A stretch of DNA of 64,000 nucleotides from Streptococcus sp. 29887 (GTDB lineage Bacteria; Bacillota; Bacilli; Lactobacillales; Streptococcaceae), in assembly GCF_032595075.1 (NCBI RefSeq), contig NZ_CP118735.1, positions 710,001 through 774,000 on the forward strand, read 5' to 3'. Shown here one piece after another: positions 1-7,175 of this stretch (positions within the stretch are counted from its first letter, which is position 1; every line of letters begins with the position of its first letter). A program made the translations under genes and the position numbers. Below the pieces are notes generated by a model. It did no database searches and was not told the DNA's origin. It saw nothing but the letters and a program-made list of their open reading frames with translations.

Positions 1-543
1 TCTTCCCGACAACCAGCCTATAATACTATCTAACTTGTAGCGGTCAAACCGAACCATGAGGCTAACCATGCTACTTGAAAACAAGCTAGCCAGACCAACA
101 CCCGTTAGGACCAGGCGTGTTGGTTCTAACCCTTGTCCTTTTTTATAGGCCAGTAGATAAACCAAGCCAGTAGCTAAAAATCCGCCAGCTAAAGCCAGAA
201 GAGGCTGAGAAAGTTGGAAAGAAATATTCCAAGTAAGTGCGAGGGTTAGTAGAAGTCCAGCACCAGCATTGACACCAAGGATACCAGAGTCTGCCAAGGG
301 ATTTCGAGTGAGGGTTTGAAAAAGATGTCCGCTGATTGCCAGAGCACCACCAGCAAGAATGGAAACCATCAGACGTGGCAGACGAATTTTCCAAAAAATC
401 AACTGGGTAGCGGAGCTAGCTTGTCCACTCATGGTAGTCAAAAGGTCGGTCAGTCCTAATTTACTGTAGCCAATAATGAGGGACAAACAGGACAAACTGA
501 TGAGCAAGAGTGAGAGGAAGAGAAAGATAGCTTTTTTCTTCAT
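1..543 (-). CDS. Iron-siderophore ABC transporter permease, FecCD family (partial)
   Basis: The reading frame starts at ATG 543 and runs off the window, so only the N-terminal 181 codons are seen. It encodes a hydrophobic membrane protein. The FecCD hallmark RNPLADSGILGVNAGAGL sits near residues 80-97, and an upstream LPRLMVSILAGGALAISG helix matches the same family. It overlaps the preceding permease by four bases (ATGA), which implies translational coupling. With that permease it should form the heterodimeric channel importing ferric-siderophore or heme-type ligand. The substrate cannot be read from the sequence. Confidence 0.9.
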   Translation of the reverse strand, partial: MKKKAIFLFLSLLLISLSCLSLIIGYSKLGLTDLLTTMSGQASSATQLIFWKIRLPRLMVSILAGGALAISGHLFQTLTRNPLADSGILGVNAGAGLLLTLALTWNISFQLSQPLLALAGGFLATGLVYLLAYKKGQGLEPTRLVLTGVGLASLFSSSMVSLMVRFDRYKLDSIIGWLSGR

Positions 544-1589
544 GCTTGCCATTCCCCCTTTCGAATGAGCCAGAGAAAGATTGGTAGGCCAACAAAGCTA
601 ATTAGACTGGACAGGGGAGTTTCATAAGGTGGATGGAGAGTTCGACTAATCAAATCCAACCAAACGAGAAAACCAGCACCAGCCAAGGATGAAAAAGGTA
701 GGATATAACGGTAATCTTTGGGAAGTAGAGAGGTCAAGAGATTGGGGATAATCAAGCCGATAAAGGAGAGGGAACCGACCAGGGCAACGGAAGAGGCAGA
801 CAAGAGGACAACCATGGTCAGGAAGAAGAGGGTCATTTTCTGCGTGTTTTGTCCTAAGGCCCTGGCCACAGTATCGTCCAAACTGAGAATGGTCAAGGAA
901 TGGGCAAAGACTTGTGCCAGAAGAAGCACCAGTAGAATAAGCGGTGCAATCCACAATAGACTGTGCCAACTAATCGAGGTCAGGCTACCTGCCTCTAGTC
1001 CGATGATGTGATTGGATAAGTCAAATAATAAGGCCATTCCTTGTCCCAAGGCTTGCACGACGGCGGTAACCATTATTCCAGCCAAAATCAAATGTAGTGG
1101 ACTATTGCTATATTTATTTTGCCGGCTGAAAAAAATAACCAAGCCAGCAGTTATTCCAGCACCTAACAAGCAGGTGAAAAGACTGAGGAGCTCAGAAGAA
1201 TGTGGCAGGAAGACCATTTTCAAAATCAGAAAGAGCCCCGCACCAGCAGGAATTCCCAGTAGTCCAGGGTCCGCCAAGCGATTGCGTGTCACAGCCTGCA
1301 TAATGCTTCCAGAAGTTGCTAGACTAGCTCCAACCAAGCCAGCCGCCAGTATGCGGGGTAGGCGCAAATCAATCAAAACATCTTGAAGTTCAGACTGCTT
1401 CAAGGGTGCTTTTAAGACGGAGAGAATTTGGTCATGAGTATAGGAAATAGCCCCCAAACGAAAGCCCCAGTAGGAACCCAATAAGAGTATGAAGAGAAGA
1501 AGGAAAAAAAGAGGGATAGGTGACAGACTAGCCTTGAAGCCAGCCGTAACCTCTTCCCCATTTTTTCTCTCCAAGTGTTTAAAAAACAT
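540..1589 (-). CDS. Iron-siderophore ABC transporter permease, FecCD family
   Basis: A 349-residue integral membrane protein with about nine hydrophobic segments. It contains LPRILAAGLVGASLATSG and RNRLADPGLLGIPAGAGL, the conserved FecCD region contacting the ATPase. It lies 13 bases after the binding lipoprotein gene and overlaps the next permease, giving the order ATPase, lipoprotein, permease, permease. This resembles streptococcal fhu operons, but hydroxamate specificity is inference only. The N-terminus has about 25 polar residues before the first membrane helix, slightly longer than usual. Confidence 0.93.
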   Translation of the reverse strand: MFFKHLERKNGEEVTAGFKASLSPIPLFFLLLFILLLGSYWGFRLGAISYTHDQILSVLKAPLKQSELQDVLIDLRLPRILAAGLVGASLATSGSIMQAVTRNRLADPGLLGIPAGAGLFLILKMVFLPHSSELLSLFTCLLGAGITAGLVIFFSRQNKYSNSPLHLILAGIMVTAVVQALGQGMALLFDLSNHIIGLEAGSLTSISWHSLLWIAPLILLVLLLAQVFAHSLTILSLDDTVARALGQNTQKMTLFFLTMVVLLSASSVALVGSLSFIGLIIPNLLTSLLPKDYRYILPFSSLAGAGFLVWLDLISRTLHPPYETPLSSLISFVGLPIFLWLIRKGEWQA

Positions 1590-1602
1590 AGAGAATCAAT
1601 CC

Positions 1603-2517
1603 TTATTTTGTGATAGCATCTTTGAGAACGTTCAGTTGGTACTCAAGTGAAATCGGGTCATTGAAGTAGAAGGCCTTGCTATCTACCTTGATAACGTGGT
1701 TGTTTTGAACAGCTGGAAGGTTTTTCCAAACATCACTATTTAATAGACCAGCTGCGACACTTTCGTCTTCCACAGCCAAGATGATGTAGTCGCCTGCATA
1801 GTCAGGCAATACTTCTTGGGAAACAGCTAGAAAACCAGGTCCAAATACCTCATCTTTGACTTTTTGTGGAGCTGTGTAGCCCAGTTCTTGGTAGATAATT
1901 TCCCCACCACGTCCCCAGTTATTACCGAAGAGGTAGAGGTCTTGACCAAGGTAGCCCATGATAGTAAAGCTTGCTGTATCCCCAGTTTTTGCCTTGATTT
2001 CCTTTGCAGCGCTTGCAACACTTTCCTTCCAAGTAGTTTGCCATTTTTCAACAGCAGTTTCTTGACCAAAGATTTGACCAAAAACTGACAAGGTTTCAGC
2101 ATAGGAGTGCTTGCCGTATTCTAGGGAAATAGTTGGTGCAATTTCAGCAAGTTGTTCGATTTTTTCATCGGTTGAACCCGTTACGATAAGGTCCGGTTCC
2201 AGCGCAGCGATGGCTTCCAAATCCTCGCTGGTAACAGCAGTAGCTCCTTTGAGTTTTTCAGAGAAGGCTGGATTTTCCAAGTCGTAGGAAGTCGCACCGA
2301 CCACATCAAAGCCCAGCTGCAAGAGATAACCAGTGTTGGCAAAGTTGAGGCTGACAACCTTTTTAGGCTGAGCTGGCACATCACCATAGTAGGTAACGCC
2401 CTCGATAGTTGGCATAGTGGATAGGCTAGTCTGGTTTTCCTTTTGGGAAATAGCAGAGCAGGCAGTCAAGACTAGAACTGACAAAGCAAGACTAAGAGAA
2501 AGTAAAAACTTTTTCAT
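1603..2517 (-). CDS. Iron-siderophore-binding lipoprotein
   Basis: A 304-residue periplasmic-binding-type protein (class III, TroA/FhuD-like fold). The signal peptide ends in the lipobox LTAC with Cys20 as lipidation site. A typical class III start follows (PKKVVSLNFANTGYLLQLG), then EAIAALEPDLIV, which is characteristic of ferric-siderophore receptors. It should capture the ferric ligand outside the membrane and pass it to the two downstream permeases. It lies nine bases after the ATPase gene in the same operon. Confidence 0.92.
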   Translation of the reverse strand: MKKFLLSLSLALSVLVLTACSAISQKENQTSLSTMPTIEGVTYYGDVPAQPKKVVSLNFANTGYLLQLGFDVVGATSYDLENPAFSEKLKGATAVTSEDLEAIAALEPDLIVTGSTDEKIEQLAEIAPTISLEYGKHSYAETLSVFGQIFGQETAVEKWQTTWKESVASAAKEIKAKTGDTASFTIMGYLGQDLYLFGNNWGRGGEIIYQELGYTAPQKVKDEVFGPGFLAVSQEVLPDYAGDYIILAVEDESVAAGLLNSDVWKNLPAVQNNHVIKVDSKAFYFNDPISLEYQLNVLKDAITK

Positions 2518-2526
2518 GGGAACTCC

Positions 2527-3327
2527 TTATTTTTTTGTAGAAGGTTTTGCGTGAGTATAGGTAGCTAATATTGGATAACCAAAGTGGCTGGCTGGTAAAA
2601 TATCTGCTTCAATAGCAAATAGTTGGCGCAGGTGTTCAACCGTGATGACTTCTTCTGGACTTCCTTCTTGAAGAATGTGTCCGTCTTTCATAGCAATGAT
2701 GTAGTCAGAAAAACGGGCGGCATGGTTGAGGTCATGGAGTACCATGACAATGGTTTTGCCATTATCCCGATTGAGCCTTTGTAGCAACTCAAGAACTTCT
2801 AACTGGTGGTGCATATCCAGATAGGTTGTCGGTTCGTCTAGAAGGATGATATCTGTATCCTGGGCTAGCGCCATGGCAATCCAAACTCGTTGCCGTTGAC
2901 CACCTGAAAGGGATTGGAGAGGAGTGTGGGCGAATGCCATGGTCTGTGTTTCTGTCAAAGCCCATGCAATTTTCTCTTTATCTAAATCAGTCAGTCGACC
3001 AAAGGCATTTTGATGGGGAAAGCGTCCATAGGACACTAGGTCATAGACACTGATACCGTCTAGATTTTCCTGGACCTGCGGGAGTAGGGCTAATCGCTTG
3101 GCTACTTCCTTAGTTGGCAGTTCTTGGATGAGTTTTCCATCCAGATAAACCATTCCCTTATCCGCAGGCAAGATACGGCTGAGAGCCTTTAATAGCGTAG
3201 ATTTTCCACACCCATTGGGACCGATAATACTACTTATTTTTCCACTTGGAATTTCAATGGACAGCTCGGATAGAACAGTTTTTTGTCCATAAGAAAGTTC
3301 TAAATCCTTGGCTGAGATGGTGACCAT
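2527..3327 (-). CDS. Iron-siderophore ABC transporter ATPase, FecE/FhuC type
   Basis: A 266-residue ATPase with Walker A GPNGCGKST (36-44), signature LSGGQRQR (140-147), Walker B ILLDEPT and a switch His in VLHDLNHAARF. It energises the two FecCD permeases. I chose ATG 3327 because AAAGGAGG sits five bases upstream. A GTG at 3345 would add six residues encoded by the ribosome site itself. This is the first gene of the operon, so the promoter and metal-responsive operator lie just upstream. Confidence 0.93.
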   Translation of the reverse strand: MVTISAKDLELSYGQKTVLSELSIEIPSGKISSIIGPNGCGKSTLLKALSRILPADKGMVYLDGKLIQELPTKEVAKRLALLPQVQENLDGISVYDLVSYGRFPHQNAFGRLTDLDKEKIAWALTETQTMAFAHTPLQSLSGGQRQRVWIAMALAQDTDIILLDEPTTYLDMHHQLEVLELLQRLNRDNGKTIVMVLHDLNHAARFSDYIIAMKDGHILQEGSPEEVITVEHLRQLFAIEADILPASHFGYPILATYTHAKPSTKK

Positions 3328-3352
3328 AAGTCCTCCTTTACTCACATTGATT

Positions 3353-3424
3353 TCTATTATATCATAGTTATCGAGGGAAACAAAGAGTTTTCTGACAATT
3401 TTAATTTAATAAGAATGATTATAA
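3353..3424 (-). promoter_or_regulatory. Promoter and Fur/PerR-like operator of the iron-transport operon
   Basis: Reading the minus strand, an extended -10 TGATATAAT lies at about 3353-3361 with a weak TTGTTT -35. Farther upstream, 3410-3424 holds a 7-1-7 interrupted palindrome, TAAGAAT-G-ATTATAA, close to Fur-family (Fur/PerR) boxes. This fits an iron-uptake operon. Which regulator binds is inference. Confidence 0.5.
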
Positions 3425-3668
3425 AAATGCCAAAGAAGTAGCAGAAATACTTAGGAAAAACAATTATATTTGTCCATAGTTTTATGCAATTTCATAATAG
3501 ATATAAAATAATGGGAGAATGATTTCACTAGCCTTCTTCCTGACAGTGGAATAGTTGATTTGCAGTGTCCAAGAGGATGGTCTTTCTCTCTTTGTTGGTC
3601 TTCCTTGCTCTCTACTTCCTTCACTATTATTGGCTATTTTATAAGAAATATTCAGAATGACTGAAATA

Positions 3669-3700
3669 AGCCACCGTTCCAAATGAGCGGTGGCTTTTAT
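3669..3700. terminator. Hairpin terminator downstream of murE
   Basis: An 8-bp perfect stem, AGCCACCG (3669-3676) with CGGTGGCT (3688-3695), lies ten bases beyond the murE stop. The better T-run is on the plus strand (TTTTAT), so it may work in both directions. The rest of 3346-3705, apart from the promoter and operator, shows no convincing gene. Confidence 0.6.
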
Positions 3701-3705
3701 AGGTT

Positions 3706-5151
3706 TTATCTATATTTTTTAGCGATTTCAAGGTCACCAGCATATTCTTCACGCTGGTCATTGACAATCTGGTAGGCATCGGCTCCCTTACCGGCGATAA
3801 TGACAGCATCTTGAGAAGAAGTCGTCTGGCTCATGGCCCTACGGATAGCTTCTTCACGGTCCAAGATGAAGTCGCTTGGACGGTTCATGTGGGCACGAAT
3901 TTGCTGGGCAATAGCAGCTGGATCTTCACGGTTGGGATCATCAGCTGTCAAGATCACTTCAATCTGCGGATAGTCATTGAGCAAAAGACCGAAGTCCTTG
4001 CGGCGACTTTCTCCCTTGTTACCTGGAGCGCCTAAAATCAAGATGACCTTGCCTGTCTGGTGTTCCAAGACGACATCGATTAGCTTTTTCACACTATCGC
4101 CGTTATGGGCGTAATCTACGAAGACCTTGGCACCATTTTGCTGGGTCAGGACTTCCATACGGCCAGGGACATTGGTTTGGGCAATTCCTGAGTGAATGTC
4201 CTCTAAACTCGCACCCAAGCGAAGACAGGCCAGCCCAGCTGCGATGGCATTTTCTTGGTTGAAGCCACCGATCAGCTGGATGTCGTAATGGCCAGCTAAT
4301 TTGCCGGTCGCTGTGAAGTCAAAACCTGCTGTCTGAGTGATTTCATTTTCAGAGCTCGGTCCATAAAAGTCATGGTCTTTGGAGTTGACTTGCTCTTTCA
4401 CGACTTCAAAATGGTCCATTCCAGCATTGACAATGACTGCTCTGCTATTGTCCATCAACAGACGCTTGTGGTAGAAATAGTCCTCAAAAGTTGGATGCTC
4501 AATGGGACCGATGTGGTCGGGGCTGATATTGAGAAAAACACCGACATCAAAGGTCAGTCCATAAACTCGCTTGACCAGATAGGCCTGGCTGGACACTTCC
4601 ATAATCAAGTGGGTCATGCCGTTCTTGACAGCCCCCGCCATCATGGCAATCAGGTCCAGACTTTCAGGCGTAGTCAGGGCAGATTTAAAGAAATTCTTGC
4701 CATCCAAGGTGGTGTTCATGGTCGAAAGCATGGCAGGCTTGTGGTTGATTTTAAGAATGTTAAAAGCAAAATAAGCCGCCGTTGTCTTGCCCTTGGTGCC
4801 GGTGAAGGCCAGGAGTTTGAGCTTTTTCTGGGGATGACCATGAAATTCCATAGCAATCAGGCTCATGGCCTGCTTGATGTCATGGACGATGATAGCAGGA
4901 ATGCTGATCTCATAGTCGATTTCAGACACATAAAAAGCCAGTCCAGCCTCAATAGCCTTTTCCAGAAATTCCTTCTTAAAAGCCAAGCCCTTGGCAAAAA
5001 AGAGGGTTGTTGGGCTAACCTTACGGCTGTCATAGCTGAGAGCATCAAATTGCACCTCAGTCCAAGTGCTTGCAGTCAGGTTGTTATTTTTGATATGGCG
5101 GAAGTTGTCATCCGCGGTTAAGATTTCTAATACACGTTCAATTGTAATCAT
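3706..5151 (-). CDS. murE: UDP-N-acetylmuramoyl-L-alanyl-D-glutamate--L-lysine ligase
   Basis: A 481-residue Mur ligase adding the third stem-peptide residue of cytoplasmic peptidoglycan precursor. The ATP-binding loop GTKGKTT is at 118-124, with the Mur-type NISPDHIG at 208-215. The substrate motif reads DDPNRED (404-410), not the DNPR found in diaminopimelate-adding enzymes, so L-lysine is expected, as in streptococci. The ATG has no Shine-Dalgarno sequence. A promoter (TTGTCA, 17 bp, TACAAT) ends only six bases before it, so the mRNA is probably leaderless. Confidence 0.95.
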   Translation of the reverse strand: MITIERVLEILTADDNFRHIKNNNLTASTWTEVQFDALSYDSRKVSPTTLFFAKGLAFKKEFLEKAIEAGLAFYVSEIDYEISIPAIIVHDIKQAMSLIAMEFHGHPQKKLKLLAFTGTKGKTTAAYFAFNILKINHKPAMLSTMNTTLDGKNFFKSALTTPESLDLIAMMAGAVKNGMTHLIMEVSSQAYLVKRVYGLTFDVGVFLNISPDHIGPIEHPTFEDYFYHKRLLMDNSRAVIVNAGMDHFEVVKEQVNSKDHDFYGPSSENEITQTAGFDFTATGKLAGHYDIQLIGGFNQENAIAAGLACLRLGASLEDIHSGIAQTNVPGRMEVLTQQNGAKVFVDYAHNGDSVKKLIDVVLEHQTGKVILILGAPGNKGESRRKDFGLLLNDYPQIEVILTADDPNREDPAAIAQQIRAHMNRPSDFILDREEAIRRAMSQTTSSQDAVIIAGKGADAYQIVNDQREEYAGDLEIAKKYR

Positions 5152-5157
5152 GTTACT

Positions 5158-5186
5158 ATTGTAAACCTATCGAAGATATTTGACAA
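5158..5186 (-). promoter_or_regulatory. murE promoter producing a probable leaderless mRNA
   Basis: On the minus strand, -35 TTGTCA (5186-5181) and -10 TACAAT (5163-5158) are separated by exactly 17 bases. The murE ATG begins at 5151, so transcription should start at or next to the AUG. Confidence 0.7.
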
Positions 5187-5227
5187 GTCTGGGCTATTCA
5201 AGTCTAGCTATTTTATATTTATCTTTG

Positions 5228-5269
5228 ACTTCTTATATTATAGGAGAAATATAGAAGTCATGCTATAAT
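5228..5269 (+). promoter_or_regulatory. Extended -10 promoter with overlapping inverted repeat
   Basis: TGCTATAAT (-10 at 5264-5269) lies six bases before the ATG at 5276, again predicting a leaderless transcript. No good -35 is present. An imperfect inverted repeat (GACTTC..TATATT with AATATAGAAGTC, about 5228-5260) covers the -35 region and could be an operator, which is inference. Confidence 0.55.
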
Positions 5270-5275
5270 AGAGGC

Positions 5276-6583
5276 ATGAAAAAAATTAGTGAATTGGGAT
5301 TGACAGGTCGCAAACTAGTTGGTCAAGGTTTGATTTTGATTATTCTTGGACTTGGATTTTTAATTGCTGGCTGGCAATTTCCAGGTTTGATTCTTCGGTT
5401 CATTCATGCAGGTCTATTCTTTTTAGCTTTATATGAATTAAGCATGACATTTTTCAGAAAGAAGAAATCGAGTGAAAGTGTCATTGCACTAGTTGGGAAA
5501 GCTGTTCTTTTCGGGATCCTAGCCAGTCTCGATTTAGCTGTTCAAATTCCCCTCTATTTCGCGGCTATTTTTGTTGGGATTTACCAACTTTTTACAGCTC
5601 TTATCAATTTCATTACTTTTTACCTATATCGAAAAGATGGGGTACAGCCACGGATTCGCTATTTAATAGATGGAATTTGGTTATCCTTACTAGGTTCGGC
5701 TTCCCTATTTGTGTCAGGCACACAGCTGGTTGTTCAAACCATTGTCATCGGAGGTTATCTGATCTTGTATGGACTCACCAATTTACGTGATGGCTTCCTA
5801 TTTGAAGAAGCAATCGAGCAACAGAGTCTAAAGCGTCATGTCCGCCTAACCTTACCCTTGTTCCTTGCAGCTCTCGTACCACGGATGACCCTAGAAAAAG
5901 TCAATAATTATTTAGCTGACAATAAGGATCAGACGGCTCAATCAGTTTACAATAGTCAAAAAGATATTACAGAAACGCCTATTTTAGAAATATTTGTGCA
6001 TGTAGGTGAAGAGGGTTTTGGGGCTGTTGGACATGTTGATTTGAGTTACAAAGGACAGGTTTATGGTTACGGCTCATACGATGTCCTGTCTGAGCGTTTG
6101 GGTGGTGCGATTGGTGATGGGGTCTTGTTCAAAGCAGAGCGCCAAGCCTATGTTGACTTCTGTAATCAAGAAGGAATGACCATGTTGGGTTACCAGCTGA
6201 GTTTAAGACCAGAGCAAGAAGAGGCAATAGAAACTCGATTGGCTGAAATTGATAATCTGCTTCTTTCTTGGAATCCAAGTCCTGAAAAAGTATCGAAAAC
6301 GGCAGATGGACAGCCGATTGAAATGTATGCCTATCGAATGAAAGAAACAATACATGCGGAATTATTCAAATTTAGAAAATCTAAATTTAAAACCTATTTC
6401 GTCCTATCTACTAATTGCGTTCTTCTGGCTGATTCTGTGATTGGACAAGCTGGAACCGACATACTTGGTATGCGCGGATTTATCGCACCAGGCACCTACC
6501 AATCTTACCTGGATCAGGAATATGAAAAGCCACATAGTTTAGTGGTTGCGAAGAATATTTATTATCGTAAAGAAAAATCCTAG
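5276..6583 (+). CDS. Six-helix membrane protein with a papain-like C-terminal domain
   Basis: A 435-residue protein. Residues 15-170 hold about six hydrophobic helices resembling the HdeD/DUF308 fold. Residues 230-430 are soluble. They contain VGHVDLSY (His253) and later STNCVLLADSVIG (Cys381), so a His precedes a Cys as in circularly permuted papain/NlpC-like hydrolases. The catalytic assignment is inference. The stop codon lies inside the terminator hairpin. It is divergent from murE, so a role at the cell envelope is plausible but unproven. Confidence 0.75.
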   Translation: MKKISELGLTGRKLVGQGLILIILGLGFLIAGWQFPGLILRFIHAGLFFLALYELSMTFFRKKKSSESVIALVGKAVLFGILASLDLAVQIPLYFAAIFVGIYQLFTALINFITFYLYRKDGVQPRIRYLIDGIWLSLLGSASLFVSGTQLVVQTIVIGGYLILYGLTNLRDGFLFEEAIEQQSLKRHVRLTLPLFLAALVPRMTLEKVNNYLADNKDQTAQSVYNSQKDITETPILEIFVHVGEEGFGAVGHVDLSYKGQVYGYGSYDVLSERLGGAIGDGVLFKAERQAYVDFCNQEGMTMLGYQLSLRPEQEEAIETRLAEIDNLLLSWNPSPEKVSKTADGQPIEMYAYRMKETIHAELFKFRKSKFKTYFVLSTNCVLLADSVIGQAGTDILGMRGFIAPGTYQSYLDQEYEKPHSLVVAKNIYYRKEKS

Positions 6584-6600
6584 TCTCGGCTAGGATTTTT
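6573..6600 (+). terminator. Terminator, copy 1 of a duplicated 25-bp sequence
   Basis: The stem AATCCTAG (6576-6583) pairs with CTAGGATT (6590-6597), followed by Ts. The same 25 bases recur at 10497-10521, at the far end of the next three genes. Confidence 0.85.
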
Positions 6601-6673
6601 ACTATCTTTCGTTCAATAAAATGGGATACTTATGGGCATCTTTGTTTCCAATGGAACAAAGATAATGTATTTA

Positions 6674-7009
6674 TCAATCATTGATTGTTTCAAGTAATAG
6701 TCGGATAGCTTGTAATACTTTAGTTTGTTTTTCTTGAGGAAGCTGAGTAATCGCTTCAAAGACTTCACGAGCTTCTGGACTGGCTTCGGAAATCTGAAAA
6801 TTAAAGAATTGATCGGGAGTGACGGACAAGGCTTCCATTATTTTTTCTAAGGTTTCAACTTTAATATTGGAAGACTTTTTCTCAACGTTATGGATATAGT
6901 TGGTTCCGAGTTCTGCTTTTTCGCTGAGTTGTTCTTGACTTAGCTTTTTTTCTTGGCGAAGATATCGAATACGATTTGTAATATGTTCTTGTAATGGGTA
7001 CTGTTTCAT
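6674..7009 (-). CDS. XRE-family transcriptional regulator
   Basis: A 111-residue protein with an N-terminal helix-turn-helix: IRYLRQEKKLSQEQLSEKAE, then LGTNYIHNVEKK and VETLEKIMEALSV. The C-terminal 45 residues (ASPEAREVFEAITQL onward) probably form the dimerisation helix. I chose ATG 7009 because GGAGGAA stands just upstream. The open frame extends to 7291, but that part overlaps the divergent gene and has no ribosome site. It is divergent from the glycohydrolase gene and probably represses both promoters via the paired 21-bp operators between them. Confidence 0.85.
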   Translation of the reverse strand: MKQYPLQEHITNRIRYLRQEKKLSQEQLSEKAELGTNYIHNVEKKSSNIKVETLEKIMEALSVTPDQFFNFQISEASPEAREVFEAITQLPQEKQTKVLQAIRLLLETIND

Positions 7010-7042
7010 GAAATTCCTCCGAAAACTACCATTTGAAAAACA

Positions 7043-7063
7043 AATCACCGTTTTTAGTGGTAA
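7043..7063. promoter_or_regulatory. Operator copy 1
   Basis: A 21-bp site of pattern AATCAC-N7-AGTGGTAA. It recurs exactly 30 bp downstream. It lies in the divergent promoter region of the XRE gene. Confidence 0.6.
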
Positions 7064-7072
7064 ATAACAAAA

Positions 7073-7107
7073 AATCACTTTACAGAGTGATAAGGATATG
7101 GTAGTAT
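7073..7107 (+). promoter_or_regulatory. Operator copy 2 overlapping the glycohydrolase promoter
   Basis: The site AATCAC-N7-AGTGATAA (7073-7093) contains the perfect inverted repeat ATCACT-N6-AGTGAT. Its spacer holds the -35 TTTACA (7079-7084). After 17 bases comes the -10 TAGTAT (7102-7107). Repressor binding here would block RNA polymerase. Confidence 0.65.
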
Positions 7108-7175
7108 TATGGATATAATATATAAAAATTATAGAGAAAAAATTCTCTTTTGTCCATAAAAAGAAAGGATAGGCT

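Noticed and set aside
3482..3682. 66-codon minus-strand open frame between the iron operon and murE
   Set aside because: No ribosome site, no recognisable protein features, and its end overlaps the murE terminator hairpin.
4372..5121. 249-codon plus-strand open frame inside murE
   Set aside because: It is antisense to a clear murE gene with all catalytic motifs and has no homology or ribosome site.
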